From Whitmania pigra (lineage: Eukaryota; Annelida; Clitellata; Hirudinida; Haemopidae): 64,000 bases of DNA. The translations under genes were made by a program, and so were the position numbers. The notes beneath the pieces are model-generated. The model was not told the DNA's origin and searched no databases. It was given only the letters and a program-made list of their open reading frames with translations. The stretch spans positions 3,505,001-3,569,000 of the forward strand of contig JAJTWR010000159.1 in the NCBI GenBank assembly GCA_021613335.1, written 5' to 3'. Positions 37,001 through 50,049 of the stretch are shown here, in pieces (position 1 is the stretch's first letter; each line of letters opens with the position of its first letter).

Positions 37001-37460
37001 TTAAAACATAAGTAAACTTTTAAACTAAGTAGATTTTAATCTAGTCAAATAAATAATGTTTGCGCTTATGGCAAATTAACTTTAATATTACATATTTTTA
37101 TTATATAAATGTTTCCTAATTTTAACCTGGGATATATTTGTGATGCACATATAAAACAAAATCTGTATGCATTATCCCAACAACTTCATCATGTTTGAAG
37201 TAAAAGAAACGCAGGGTGATAAAGACTGACATGAATGTCACATGAATATTTTTGAAATTAATAAAAGCATACTAAATCAGTATGAAACAGGAGTATAATA
37301 ATAAAGCTTACCCTTTATTATACCTGTTGATTTGTGACATTTCTTTCAAATTACTATGATGTTTTTTATGTAATTTTTACGAAATTTGAATCAGGTGCTC
37401 AATTTTTATTTGGGCAGCATAAACTTCTAGGGGATCTGGGATTTGTGACAATGTATGAAA

Positions 37461-38699
37461 GAAGGGGAAGGTTCAAAATGGTCTAAAATATTGTGGCATA
37501 CTTTATAAATGATTCCAAGTAGCATCCTCCGGTCTTTACGCAACATTGAGATTTGTTGGGAGCTCCATCATGCAGAAGTCAAAAACCACTTTCTTGAAAC
37601 TCTTCATTTGTTTGAGATAGAAAAACGTCAAATTAACGTTATACTGAGAGGGTAAAGGAAAGTAATCAATTGAACAAACAACACCTACTTTTGTTTTACT
37701 GACTTGTTACTGTTTTCTTTTTATGTTCTTAATTTTATTGACTGCTGTAGTTTGTTACAGTGCCTTGACATTCTAGAACCTGAGTCATAAAAGACTCTTT
37801 AACATTTACTGAATGAAATTTGAAACACTAGAATCTTGGCTGGGCAAGCTCATGCGGCCCGTAGACACGTTGGAAGGGGAAGGTTCAAAATGGTCTAAAA
37901 TATTGTGGCATACTTTATAAATGATTCCAAGTAGCATCCTCCGGTCTTTACGCAACATTGAGATTTGTTGGGAGCTCCATCATGCAGAAGTCAAAAACCA
38001 CTTTCTTGAAACTCTTCATTTGTTTGAGATAGAAAAACGTCAAATTAACGTTATACTGAGAGGGTAAAGGAAAGTAATCAATTGAACAAACAACACCTAC
38101 TTTTGTTTTACTGACTTGTTACTGTTTTCTTTTTATGTTCTTAATTTTATTGACTGCTGTAGTTTGTTACAGTGCCTTGACATTCTAGAACCTGAGTCAT
38201 AAAAGACTCTTTAAACATTTACTGAATGAAATTTGAAACACTAGAATCTTGGCTGGGCAAGCTCATGCGGCCCGTAGACACGTTGGAAGGGGAAGGTTCA
38301 AAATGGTCTAAAATATTGTGGCATACTTTATAAATGATTCCAAGTAGCATCCTCCGGTCTTTACGCAACATTGAGATTTGTTGGGAGCTCCATCATGCAG
38401 AAGTCAAAAACCACTTTCTTGAAACTCTTCATTTGTTTGAGATAGAAAAACGTCAAATTAACGTTATACTGAGAGGGTAAAGGAAAGTAATCAATTGAAC
38501 AAACAACACCTACTTTTGTTTTACTGACTTGTTACTGTTTTCTTTTTATGTTCTTAATTTTATTGACTGCTGTAGTTTGTTACAGTGCCTTGACATTCTA
38601 GAACCTGAGTCATAAAAGACTCTTTAAACATTTACTGAATGAAATTTGAAACACTAGAATCTTGGCTGGGCAAGCTCATGCGGCCCGTAGACACGTTGG
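37461..38699. repeat. Three tandem copies of a 412/413-bp unit
   Basis: GTTCAAAATGGTCTAAAATA recurs at 37471, 37883 and 38296. The copies look identical apart from one extra A in a run (TTTAACATTT against TTTAAACATTT), which makes the second period 413. The unit has no long open frame. Confidence 0.97.
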
Positions 38700-38862
38700 T
38701 ATCCTATGACGATGTCAATTTTGTTCGATCAAAGATTTTTATATATTTTTGAAATTTTATTCCGACTATTTGATATGAATCTAGAGATATTAAATTGTTT
38801 TTTTTTTAGCTCCGAAATTGATTAGTTTCTAATCGTTAACTATTGTATTCGAAACTGCGTTT

Positions 38863-39420
38863 TTGTTCAACAGGATGTGGCTTTTGTTTACATTTTCAAA
38901 GTACTTTGTAAAGTATTGTGAAAAAATTGTAAAGTTATTTGTTACAATACACAAAACTCAGTTTGATATGGAATTTGAAAAGAGATTCCAACACTTCAAG
39001 AACTTGGAACCACTTTTCAATATCCTCAGTTCGCCATTTAGTGCAGAAACTGATTCATCCCAGAGGTTATACAGTTAGAGCTGCTTGACCTATAAACAGA
39101 TTATGACCTGAAATTGAAGTTCTAGAGTGTTCTTCTGCTGGAGTTTTGTGGATCCTTGCCAGCAGCAGCATTTCCACACTTAAAAACTTTGCTGCCAAAG
39201 CTGTCACTATTTGGATCCACATACATCTGTGATCAGGTTTTTTCTTCGCTGAAAAAAAATCTAAGAACAGGTGACTGAATGCAATTTGAATGCAGTCATG
39301 CGAATCGTAACCAGTAAACAGTTCAATAATATTATCCTAAAAAAGTCGGGGCTTGCAGAGTTTATTATTACTAACGATTGCGTAACAAGCCTTATTGCTG
39401 AATATTCGCGGATCGTCAAG
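38863..39420 (+). pseudogene. hAT-type (GTF2IRD2/ZBED-like) transposase relic
   Basis: Broken plus-strand frames keep family blocks: FEKRFQHFKNLEPLF near 38975-39020, then FPHLKTLLPKLSLFGSTYIC (about 39170-39225), CDQVFS and KNLRTGD. A second copy of the 39075-39330 part lies at 48992-49265. There are several in-frame stops. Confidence 0.6.
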
Positions 39421-41100
39421 TGTGGTGTTTAGTGAGATATTTGAGAGCTATTTATGGGACGAACTTTATTGAAATATAAAGTCAATTATTGAAAATATTA
39501 TCAAAATACATTTTTTAAATTTTAATTTATTTTGTTATTAATTTTTATTTTGTAATAGGTTTAACTACATTTTTCTTACATTTTTCAATTCCGCTCGTGA
39601 ATGTGAAATGAAATGGCAAATGGCAAAATGGTTATTATCAATAATTCATATTGTTGTAAACTTAGTTTTTGAAATTAATTAAGTTTATATTGCTAGTGTA
39701 ATTAAATTTGTATTTAATTATATTTGGTATCATTTTCGTGAACGTGGTCTCGCTATTATTGCTATAGAAATCATTCTCGCTAATCACCTGACAATCGGCG
39801 AGAGTCCAGACAACTCAGAAGCCCAAATATCCATTTGCGTCCTTAAGTACCTCAAATCCTTCAACACTTAACTTCTGTTATTCAGTTCCGTTAACTGACT
39901 ACTTGCTCTAATAAACTTATTAGTTAACTTGCTTATTTGCGGCCTTCCCCCTCCCGATAACAATAAAGTTCTCTATGTGATCGGTAGAAAATATTTGTTC
40001 GCCACTGCTCTAAACAGAATACTCTAGATAAAAATTGAAGTTTCCTGGATTTGTTTTTTCAAACTAGAAGTGATATCATGGTCAAGTAAGTCGTGGCTAT
40101 ATTTGCCACTATTTGACTATATTTGTGAAAAGTGACTGAAGCAGCTTGATAACTGATTCTCAAAGAATATGTTGTTCACAGGAATGTGCGATTTAATTTT
40201 TATTAAAAAATCAAAATATTGAGATCTGCTGAGAATGCTAATTTCCATTTACTCTCTGGAGTCTCTAAAGGACTTCAGTGAGGAGCACCATTTCCGCTTT
40301 AAGGTATTTAAATCTCAGTTCGAAGATATAAAAAAATTGAATCACGATTTTATGATGATGCAGATCTGGAAACTATGTATCGGCTATGACAAAGTAAGCC
40401 AAAAATGTAATTATTTTGTTTCAAGTGTTCAGAATTATATTGAGAACAGACTACTCGTCAGATATCAGTGGAGCATGTTTCCATTATTTTAATTTCTTTC
40501 CATTTTCTCATTTTTCTTGTTGCGGGTCAGATTTGAGAACTTGGTGAGTAAGGACAACCCTAGAGAACACCAATCAGTTTTAACTTTTTACTTATTGTAG
40601 CTATGTAAATTAACTTATAATTTGTAGGTCAAATATGCGTCATTGTTGTCAACGTAACCATAAACTTTTAATTTCGGAATGCAAATAAAAGCTTCATAAA
40701 ATTGCATTTATAATAAAGAAACAGACGATATTATAGTTTGTGATTATATTGATAACACTTCTCTGTAAAATACGAGATTTACGTATGATGGCGAAATGAT
40801 TTTCATAAACTTTCGAACTTTTCGCCAATTTTTCATCCAAAAGTACGAACGCCAGTTTTTCGTCCAATGTCGACGTTTCTCATGCACGACTAATCTCTTG
40901 GGTCTGGTACTTGTACTCATAATATTGATTTTATTTATTATTTTTTTCGATGTTCGATGTTTATGCTGATGTTTATAAAATGGTTATTGTTCATAATTCA
41001 GTTTTATTTGTAATTTTGTTTTTTCAAGTTTTTTTGGTTTCATTTTAGTTCCGTTTTATTTTAATTTAGGTTAATTTATCCATCGCTCCATCATTTGTTT
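39421..41100. other. Intergenic or upstream flank of lengsin copy 4
   Basis: No gene recognised. An 85-codon frame at 40235-40492 has no known motif. The part at 39655-39945 is a dispersed repeat also seen near 23400-23700 and 31690-31945. From about 40860 the sequence aligns with the upstream region of copy 5 (50380 onward). Confidence 0.5.
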
Positions 41101-41694
41101 AGGTCCAACCGTCTACTCTAAGAAAGCCAATTCACATATCTGGTCAATCAAACTCTTTCAAGCGTCTTTATAAACAACTTATTGAATTACCATAAACTGC
41201 ATAATTCAACAATCCGTTTTTTGAAATTAGATTATTTATAATTGGACACCCGACAGCGGAAGTTTTTTCCAGTTCATGGTTGATGTTATGTAATTTTTGA
41301 CGTACAAATAAAAAAAAAAGAATAATTTATTTATAATATAGCTTTAGTAACCTATAATATTTTATTTAACTAGTTTTGTAGTACCACACAACCAAAATGT
41401 ACAATGATGTAGGATGACTTGGATGAATCTGTTTTGTCTTCTAGATAAGATATAGGTCTAAGTTTATAAAACACATTCATTACACAACTAATTAACTTCA
41501 AATTAACGTTTGCAAATCGTGCATGGTTAAAAGTCTGTTAAGATATCTAAAATAAACAATTACAAATTATTACAATTTATTCACACAAAATTATTTTAAT
41601 TAAGGACGTTAGCTATTTTGATTTATTAAAGTAATGATGCATTTTATTTAAAATTCAAGACAGAAATCACATTTTTTTTCAAGAAACTGTTAAA

Positions 41695-42796
41695 ATCGAC
41701 GAAAAGTTCGATTTCAATGAAATCTTGAGAAAAGAAGAGGAAGGAGGGAAGGCTTTCGACTACATAAGGTTTAGTTTCGCCGACATGAACGGCATAAGCA
41801 GGTCAGTGGTAGTGCCAAGGAGGCATGCTCAGGCTGCCATCAAAGGGGGAAGACACGAATAAGCCCATTTTTGAGGGCATGGATGCCAGCGCTACTTTGC
41901 GCATGTCTCAATGTGAAGATTATCTGTGCACTTTGGAAGAAAATCTTTACAAGGCAGGTGTCGATAATTCTACAATTGTTGTAGAACACGGAGAAGGACA
42001 GTTTGAATTTGTCATGGAACCAGTAGATGGAATAAAGGGTGCGGACACAATGTTCCTTATGAAAAATGCAATTAAGGAAATGTCTCAGAAACTTGGATAC
42101 ATTGCAACATTCATGGCAAAGCCCTTTACAACAAGTACAACAACAGGGTTTCATCTGAACATGTCTCTTTGGAAGAAGGATTTTAATGGCGAGCTGATTA
42201 ATGCATTTTATAATCCAGAAGACAAAAATGGTCTATCAGAGTTACATAAACATTTTATAGCAGGACTCATTAAACACGGGAAAGCTTTATGTGCGATTTG
42301 CTGTCCAACGTCTAACTGTTACAGACGCATGCACAATTTTCTGGCACCGAGCAGAATCGATTGGGGAATGGATGATAGGTTGGCAGCTTACAGAGCAAAA
42401 TGCATCAGTCCTTCTGGAACGTACGTGGAAAACCGATTGCCTTCAGGCGCCTGCAACCCATATCTGGTCACCGCTTGCACGCTCGCAGCTGGTTTGGATG
42501 GAATTTTAAACAAACTCCTCCTTCAAAGCCCCAGGACCGAAAAACCTGATTTGAACTTAATTCACGAGCCAGTTATTTTTAAGCCAGATACTGAAACTGA
42601 CAAATACTTTCCTTTTTCTTTAAAGGATGCCATAGCTGCCTTAGAAGAAGACGAAACGATCAAGGAAGCACTTGGAGAAGAAATGGTACGTTGGTTTATT
42701 CAAACCAAGAAGGATCATGACATCGCTGTAATTGAGCCTCTCGACGATGAAAGCAAGTGGAAAAAGGAACTGGAGCTTTTCTATGAGTTCCTGTAA
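41695..42796 (+). pseudogene. LGSN: Lengsin-like copy 4, start codon lost and exons 1-3 fused
   Basis: At the position of the start codon the sequence reads ATC (41695-41697). Exon 1 runs normally to IKGG and then, at about 41849-41852, joins directly to exon 3 at RDTNKP. This removes the end of exon 1, both introns, exon 2 and the start of exon 3 (about 525 bp compared with copy 5), with a 2-3-bp overlap (GA) at the joint. The exon 1 frame hits a stop soon after the joint. Another frame opens at ATG 41825 (MLRLPSKGED) and runs 323 codons to the normal stop, keeping GEGQFEF, TTGFH, WGMDDR, ENR and NPYL. A truncated protein is possible but unlikely to be a normal family member. Upstream and coding DNA are very close to copy 5. 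Confidence 0.9.
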
Positions 42797-42864
42797 AACA
42801 TGAACACACGTAATTTTTGCTGATATTATTTGGCTATTAGAGAAAATATGTTCATGGTATAAGT

Positions 42865-45095
42865 TTATTATTGATTTTTATTTATTTTATTTCAAAACAA
42901 ATTGCAGGGTCATCTATGACCTCTTACGCAATTATATACAATGGTTTTAGATTTTCGCGAGAACAGAGTGCAACGGTAAGAAGGTTAAGTGATCACTTAA
43001 TTAGGAGGTAATTATTGAGGTTAAAGAGCGACAGGCAGGATTTGAAGCTAGAAAATGTTGAGGAATTAATGATGTCATGGGGTAGAGAGTTCCAGGGTTT
43101 GACGACTCGGTTGATGAAGAAGTGTTGCCTGTGTTTGGTGGAACATTGTTCTTGTCGTAGGGAATTCCGGAATTGTGCACTGAACAAGCCCGTGAACTAT
43201 TTTATAGCAGAAGCATAGGTCGCTGATAAGCCGTCTATGTTCAAGAGTATTGAGTCTCAGCAGTCGTAATCTGGTATGGTAGGGCAGAGATCTAAATCCG
43301 GGTATGGTTCTTGTAAAATATCTTTGGACACGTTTGATCTTTTGTACGAGCTGCTTGCTATGTGGGCTCCATATTGGGGAACAATATTCGAGGATAGGTC
43401 GGACATAAGTGCAATATGCTCTGGTTAGAATTTTTTTGTGTCTTGTACGAAAGCATTTAAGGAGTAGTCTCAACCTCACAAATGCTTTATGAACAATGGT
43501 GTTAATGTGGGCTTTGTAGGTGAGTGTGTTATCAATGAGCACCCCAAGATCACGGGCGCTATCTGATACAGGTAAGGTTTGTGAGGCAATTGTGTAGTTG
43601 CTTGATGGAGTCTTGATGCGTGATGTCTTGATGGAAATTTGTATGCATTTTTCGGGAGCCAGCTGTAATTGCCATTTATTGCTCCATAGCACCAACTCGT
43701 TGATTGCAGTTTGCAAGGAAGAGTTCTGAGGAGATGAAGATTTTGAGTAGAGTTTGATATCATCTGCAAATAATTTTAATTTGACAGATTTTTTAGCGAG
43801 TGTGTCGGCAACATCGTTTATATAAATTAGGAACAGCGTAGGTCCGAGCACACTCCCTTGAGGCACACCACTGATTACATCGCCATTGATGGATAGGTGG
43901 CCGTTTATTTTGACTGATTGAGATCGGTTTGATAGGAATGCTTCGAGCCACGAAAGCAGGTTGCCTGAGAATCCATAAGCCCGAAGTTTGATCAGCAGCT
44001 TTTGAGGAGATACTGAATCGAATGCCTTCCTGAAGTCGAAGTATATGATGTCGATGCCCTGCTGCATTGACATGGACCAGTTTGTGCATTCCATGAGGTT
44101 TGTGCATGTTGATCTGGAGTTAAGAAAGCCATGTTGTTCAAGTGATATAAGATTGTTGACTTGTTGGTAATTCAAGATGTCTTCGTTAATCATCCGCTCC
44201 ATTGCTCGACAGCAACAGGATGTGAGCGATATAGGTCGGTAGTTACTGGGGTCAGAAGTGGCGCCTTTTTTATGTATAGGGGTTATATGAGCAGATCTCC
44301 AATCATGGGGTAGTTCGTGCACATTGAAAGAGAAGCTGAAGATGTGGCAGAGTGGCAAGCAGAGACCGGTAGCACAATTTCTGAGGAAGTTATTTGTTAT
44401 TCCATCCGGACCAGATGAGAGGGATGGCTTGAGATTGCGGAGTGTTTGGTAAGTACGGTCTGGAGTAAACGTTATTTGGGCAATTTTCTTGTTGGTACGT
44501 GAAGTTAAGGTAGGAATTGAGCCATCATCAGTTGTGAATACACTACAAAAGTAGGTGTTAAAAATATTTGCCATTTCAATTGAATCTGAAGTGTAAGTTT
44601 CATCTTGCTTTTTTAATTCCTGTATTGGGTTGTGTGTCGATAGTTTTCTGTTCACAAAGCGGTAGAACTGTCCCAAATCTCCGGATGATGCAAGCCTACT
44701 CTCTTGTAAATTGTGGTGGTCTTTAATGATTTTTTTGAGATTTCTTGAAAGCCTGTCGAAGAGATTTTTGTCCTCAATCCTCCCACCTAAATGCCATTTA
44801 CGGAAGGCAAGGAGTTTCATTCTCTGGGCCTTTAAAATGAAGTCAGGATATAATGGTTTTGTCGTTCCAGTGGTAGTGATGGGAGGGTTACGTTTAGGAG
44901 TAATCCTATCAATGGCATTCTGCACAATATTTAAAAACATTCTCCAGTAGTCGTCAACAGAAAAGCAATATTGAAATAGGTCATTCCAGTTGATTTCACA
45001 AAAGTAATTATTGAGATCTCGATAACCTGATTTGGTTATGTGTTTATAGTTTTGACAGTAGAGACATTATTTGACATTATGCTTTTAGTATTCCA
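42865..45095 (-). mobile_element. Non-LTR retrotransposon, 5'-truncated
   Basis: A LINE inserted into the 3' flank of lengsin copy 4: the flank seen after copy 5 is interrupted here and resumes near 45095. It carries the reverse transcriptase coding region described separately. The endonuclease part is missing, so the element is 5'-truncated. End coordinates are approximate; I could not settle a target duplication. Confidence 0.85.
43075..45055 (-). CDS. Reverse transcriptase ORF of a jockey/CR1-type LINE
   Basis: An uninterrupted minus-strand frame of about 660 codons. Its ATG at 44940 is internal, because the frame continues upstream to about 45055 with family-like sequence (NWNDLFQYCFSVDDYW). 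Visible blocks are SSGPDGITNNFL, ITPIHKKG and NYRPISLTS, YFDFRKAFDSV, the GVPQGSVLGP block, the catalytic FADDIKLY, and LGVLIDNTL, with the C-terminal thumb-like region after it. This assigns it to the jockey/CR1/I-type group. The N-terminal apurinic endonuclease is absent through 5' truncation, so it cannot move autonomously, but the frame is still open, which suggests a recent insertion. Confidence 0.9.
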
Positions 45096-45231
45096 AATAA
45101 AAAATGTTTTGTTAACTGATCCGGTGGAAAGTATGATTTATCGTTTGCACTTTCAAATATAGTTTATTTTTTTATTTAATCTTGAATCAAGACTAGCGTT
45201 AGACTTAATAATTGATGGATTCATATCTTAA

Positions 45232-47140
45232 ATGGTACTGGGTTTTTTCTTTTGTTAATAATTATTAGGTTAATAGGCCACTCATTCAACAGTATTTAAA
45301 GCTGTGAATCATTAATGAGTGGAAACGTTTTGTTGAACCTCCAAAAGATAAATTTGTTCAAATTAGCGGATTTGACGATGGCATTATATTAGGTGCCTGT
45401 TAATTAGACATTAGAAGGCAAAGCAGATGCAAATCGTGAAATTCATGTAAAAAATATTTGTTAAAACAAAAAGCAAAATATACTTTATTTATGAACCTCA
45501 ACTGAATAATCCAGCTCAATATGAGGCTTGGTTTTTAACCGATTAAAACCAAAGTAAATTACTGTTCACTATTGCAAACACTATTAATTTGCCAAAATTA
45601 GTATTATAATATTAACAAAATGCAAAGGACCTTAATCTAATCAAATAAATAATGTTTGCGATTATGGCCAATTAACTTTAATATTATATATTTTTAATTA
45701 AATAAATGTTTCGTAATTTCACCCTGGGATATATTTGGGATGCACATGTAAAACAAAATCTGTATGCTATTATCCTAACAACTTCATCATATTTGAAGTA
45801 AAAGATACGCAGGTTGATAACGACTGATATGAAAAATTGTGAAAGTCAGATTGCAGTTGTCTTCGTGAGGATAAATCATTTTAAAAACACGATATCCTCA
45901 AAAACAAAAACAAAAATACTGTCGCCTACGATTAATTGTTAAATGATCAATTATTTGTTAATTACAATTTCATTTTGAAGCACCTTTTTGTCAGCAGTTT
46001 CAAGGTGCTTGTGATGAGATCGATAAAAGTTCGATATGTTTTACTTTATTGCACAGTGTACCAAGAAGCAGTGGCATAGTCAGGATTTTATAAATGGCAG
46101 ATATGTGGGCAAATATTTTTTTACGTGTAAAGTAATATGTACATAAATATTTCAGCAGAGAAGTATAGCACTGGTTGATTGTCGACAAGCAATTAATTTT
46201 ATACTAAAGACACATAAGGAAAGCAAAGACACTTGTAAATTATTTAACGAAATTTAAAACATGTAATAAATAATGATGAAGGAAGCAGCTTTTAAGGTAG
46301 TGGGTTCCTGTCTAGCTGCCAGCTGTAGTTAGCTAGTCATGAATTTCTGGTTTTGCTAGCCTCCAGCATAGGATATGGTGAAAACTTATTTCTTGGAAAT
46401 AGTGGTGCCTCGGCTAGTCCTGACTACTCTTGCTGGTTGACTCGGTACAACCAGGAACGGCAGGAACCAGGAAATTCAAAAATAATCTCCTTATTCAATG
46501 AACATTAATATGCTCGCACTCATCGTGTTGGAAGTCTTCCTAATTTACTGGAGCTTTGCTGCGTTGTGATCATTAATTATTTATTACTTATGAATTATTA
46601 TTATTCATAAATTAGATGTATTTAGTAAAATATCAAGGGGCAAACCCCGTGGCTGCGCCTATGTTAAGAAGTTAACAATAACGCCTTTGAAATAAACCAT
46701 TAAAAAACAAGTATTTAAAGCTAAATAATAAAAGTAATTAATTAAATGTAAACAAACATTGGAAGATGAAAAATGGGATATAAAAATCTGATATTGTTGT
46801 GCTTCGGAATAACATCCAATAAGTAAATATATTAAATATTAAATATTAATAGGCAATTATGTAATGATAATAATTAAATATTATTATTGCATATTTATAT
46901 ATATATATATTATTTTAATTGATTTAGGCAATTATATAATGATAATAATTAAATATTATTATTGCATATTTATATATATATATATTATTTTATTATTATA
47001 TATAGTAATTATAATTTATATAAATTATTTATAATAAATGTTAACAAAAGTAACAATTGCAATGTTAGCCATGAATCAAAGTAGGTTAAAATAAAGGTGA
47101 GAGAATGACAAAAACAGAGAGAGTAATAATGAACCTGCAC
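45232..47140. other. 3' flank of lengsin unit 4 and inter-unit spacer
   Basis: 45232-45545 is the near-identical partner of 36690-37000. Further on (45800-46560) the sequence is related to 32400-33190, so it is equivalent to the inverted-repeat arm DNA. At 46850-47000 a unit of about 75 bp is duplicated in tandem (AATGATAATAATTAAATATT core with a TATATA run). No gene seen. Confidence 0.6.
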
Positions 47141-47149
47141 GCATTGAGT

Positions 47150-47257
47150 GCTTCTCAGCGTACGTTATGAAGATAACTACGGCTTATATGCCGGTGCTCA
47201 GCCAGTGTCTTGTTTTCAATAACAGATGTTCGCCTCTCTGGATCTTGTCCTGACTTG
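47150..47257 (+). promoter_or_regulatory. Putative untranslated first exon of lengsin copy 5
   Basis: Homologous to 19385-19486, ending GACTTG|GTGAGTGCTT. The acceptor before the copy 5 ATG exon is at 51211-51212, so the inferred intron is almost 4 kb and contains transposon remnants. Confidence 0.5.
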
Positions 47258-47689
47258 GTGAGTGCTTGGGCTTTCATTGGACCCGCTGTGACGTGATGCA
47301 TTATCATCAGTCGTGTAATTACTAGTGTGTATTATTAATTCATGATTAACAATCACATCCTGGCGTTTACATAGTTACAGATTGATTAATTAGAAGGATG
47401 TAAGGCTTTATTTATGTATTTTACTTCTTGATTTAGCTAAAGTTAATTAAAGTTATGATTATTTAATGTTAGTTAAGATGTTTTTATAGTTGAGATGTTT
47501 TTAGTTTTTATTTAGTTGTTGTTTTAAATTTTCAGAGTTTTTAAACTTCTAGTTTCGCGCCCGAACAATTTATTTGGACAAATATTTCAATTATTCGAGA
47601 TCTAACTTTTAAAAACACCCTATTCTCCAAATTTGTCAAACATCATCTCATTCATAAATGCTAAATCCCACCAAGCTGAGATGACTTTC

Positions 47690-47785
47690 TCTTTCTTTTT
47701 TCTCTCTGTCTGTGTGTCTCTCTCCATCTCCCTATCTTTCTTTCTCTCTATCTCTTTCTTTTTCACTCTCTCTCTCTCTCTCTAC
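47690..47785. repeat. CT-rich low-complexity tract
   Basis: Imperfect (TC)n / TTTCTC run. The short frame read across it (47633-47815) is not a gene. Confidence 0.8.
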
Positions 47786-48429
47786 GTATGCTCGTGGGTC
47801 AAGGGCAGACACTAGATCGAAGTTTTGAATTAAATTTGAAAATTGACCTCTCCAATTAAAGAAAGCTTTGGCACCCATGAGATTTGCACTGTTTTCGCAG
47901 ATATTATTGAACCTAAAAGGGGCCGTCCATAAATTATATCACGTTAGAAGGGGGAGGGTTGTCTAAGAAATTGTGACAGTTTGTGACAGGGGATGGGGAT
48001 AAATGAGATGTGAAAGAGAATCAAGTGTGATGCTAATGTATTTGAGAAAGCTGAAATATTTTTGAAAGAATGCAATGCAATTGAAATTACATTTCAAACT
48101 GCATCAACCACATATTAACTGGATCAGAATTTCCAATGACATTATCACATGTCAGTGTCATGCATGAAAGTGATTAGATCATTCAATCTACATACATAAT
48201 TGAATGTAAAAAAAAATTATAAAACAAAAGTTCAGTATGGACTCCAAAATGAAATTGATTCGATAAAAAGTGGTTGTATATTGTCCATGGTAGGAGAATA
48301 TACAAGTGCGGTCTTAAGTTTAGAAAAGGGACGAAAGCTCGACGCAGTCGAAAAATTGTTTAAACTGTTCAAACCAAAACTACCAATTATAATTAATACA
48401 GAATTAAAAATAGAACAGATTGTTATTAT

Positions 48430-48535
48430 TATGAGTTTGACTATCTTCTAATAATAAATTGTTAAAGATACAAAAAAAGACTGCAGAATGAAAATAGTCA
48501 AACTCAAAGTTTCAAACCAGTTAAAGCAAATTATT
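48430..48535. repeat. Short interspersed repeat, copy B
   Basis: Inverted counterpart of 15680-15800, with its GC-rich flank at 48885-48985 matching 15600-15675. The preceding 83-codon frame (48200-48451) is unrecognised. Confidence 0.5.
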
Positions 48536-48991
48536 TTGCAATAAAATGAAAACGGAATAACGTCCTAAATTTGTACTGAAAACTTTAAATAACCGTAAAA
48601 TTCACGTTTTTATTGAAAGTTTTGGCCTTTGGTATTAGATTTTTATCAAACGTTTTGACAATAATTATTATAGTTAGATTGAAAACAAGCGTCCATATTT
48701 AATTTCCGGTTTGATCTTTGTTTTTGATAAAAGAGAATTTAAATTAGAAACGTTTAAACATTTTATTTTACATTGTTGATAAATTACAATTATTATGATA
48801 ATTATATCAATATGACAAAACGAATAGAAAATCAATGATCATAAATTCATGAAGTAACAGGGCTCTTGATTGTTGTGCCTATGGCATATTGAGAATCCCC
48901 CTACCTCCCCCCACCAAAAAAAACTCATCGGATTTGAAAAAATTGCAAGATTTCCTATTAAGCCTGGGGGGCCACTGCCCAGAGGATATAG

Positions 48992-49270
48992 AGAGCTGCT
49001 TGACCTATAAACAGATTATGACCTGAAGGAGAAGTTTTAGAGTGTTCTTCTGCTGGAGTTTTGTGGATCCTTGCCAGCAGCAGCATTTCCACACTTAAAA
49101 ACTTTGCTGCCAAAGCTGTCACTATTTGGATTCACATACATCTGTGATCAGGTTTTTTCTTCGCTGAAAAAAAGTCTAAGAACAGGTGACTGAATGCAAC
49201 TTGAATGCAGTCAAGCAAATCGTAATCAGTAAACAGTTCAAGAATATTATCCTAAATAAAGTCGGGCTTA
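48992..49270 (+). pseudogene. hAT relic, second copy of 39075-39330
   Basis: Nearly identical to the downstream part of the relic at 38863-39420. It ends just before the next LINE fragment. Confidence 0.7.
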
Positions 49271-49334
49271 CTTTATGCCGAGTTTACTATTATGTTGATG
49301 TAGAACTGTAAATACCTTGGTTACGTTAATCAGG

Positions 49335-50030
49335 GACGTAACGAAGGCAAAATATTGGGGGCATAAAGGAGAGTTTTTCCCAACTCCAAAAAATTTTTAC
49401 TTTTAGTGGCTTCAAAAAACTGTTCAGGCAAAATGCCTTCCCTTCCCGATAAGATGTTGAATGTCTCGGTGAGGTCCCCTCTATTTCTTCTCTTTTCCAG
49501 AATAGTTAATTTACATCTACTTAACCTTTCCTCGTAACTCAGCTTTCCAAAACCTTCAATCATCCTGGTTGCTCTTTTTTGTACTCCTTCCAACACTTCT
49601 ACATCCTTTCTCAAATGGGTTCCTCACTTGCACACAGTACTCAAGGTGTGGTCTTACTAATGCCTTATACAATCTCAGTATTACATCCTTGTTCCTACTC
49701 ACTACTGTTCTCTTTATCATTTCAAGTACTCTGCTTTTTTAGCAACTTCCATGCACTGTTGAGATGCTTTTCCATTGTTCTGCATTATTACCCCCAGATC
49801 TCTTTCACGATTAGACTGCTTCGGAATGCTTCCTCCAAATACATATTCAACTTTTGTGTTTCTGCATCCCATATGCATAATCGAGCATCTGTCTACGTTG
49901 AAAAGCATCTGCCAATCTTCTGCCCATTTGAATAACTTATTAAGGTCTTCCTTAAATGTATCCAAGTGTATCCAGTGTTTCAGTGCATATTCATTTAGCC
50001 AAATGGATAAACGGAACCGACTCACCACAA
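49335..50030 (-). pseudogene. LINE reverse-transcriptase C-terminal fragment
   Basis: Minus-strand frames 49717-50028 and 49330-49614 form one broken C-terminal region: KLFKWAEDWQMLFNVDRC, then RERDLGVIMQNNGK and, after frame shifts and stops, [20 protein letters not shown] and RRNRGDLTETFNI. It is a different subfamily from the LINE at 43-45 kb. Its 3' end (TTTTTCCCAACTCC) is shared with 63550-63630. Confidence 0.8.
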
Positions 50031-50049
50031 ACAGGGCTGGAAAACTGGT

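Noticed and set aside
46830..47000. Possible CRISPR-like or regulatory tandem array
   Set aside because: It is a two-copy duplication of an AT-rich segment of about 75 bp with TATATA runs, in an animal genome.
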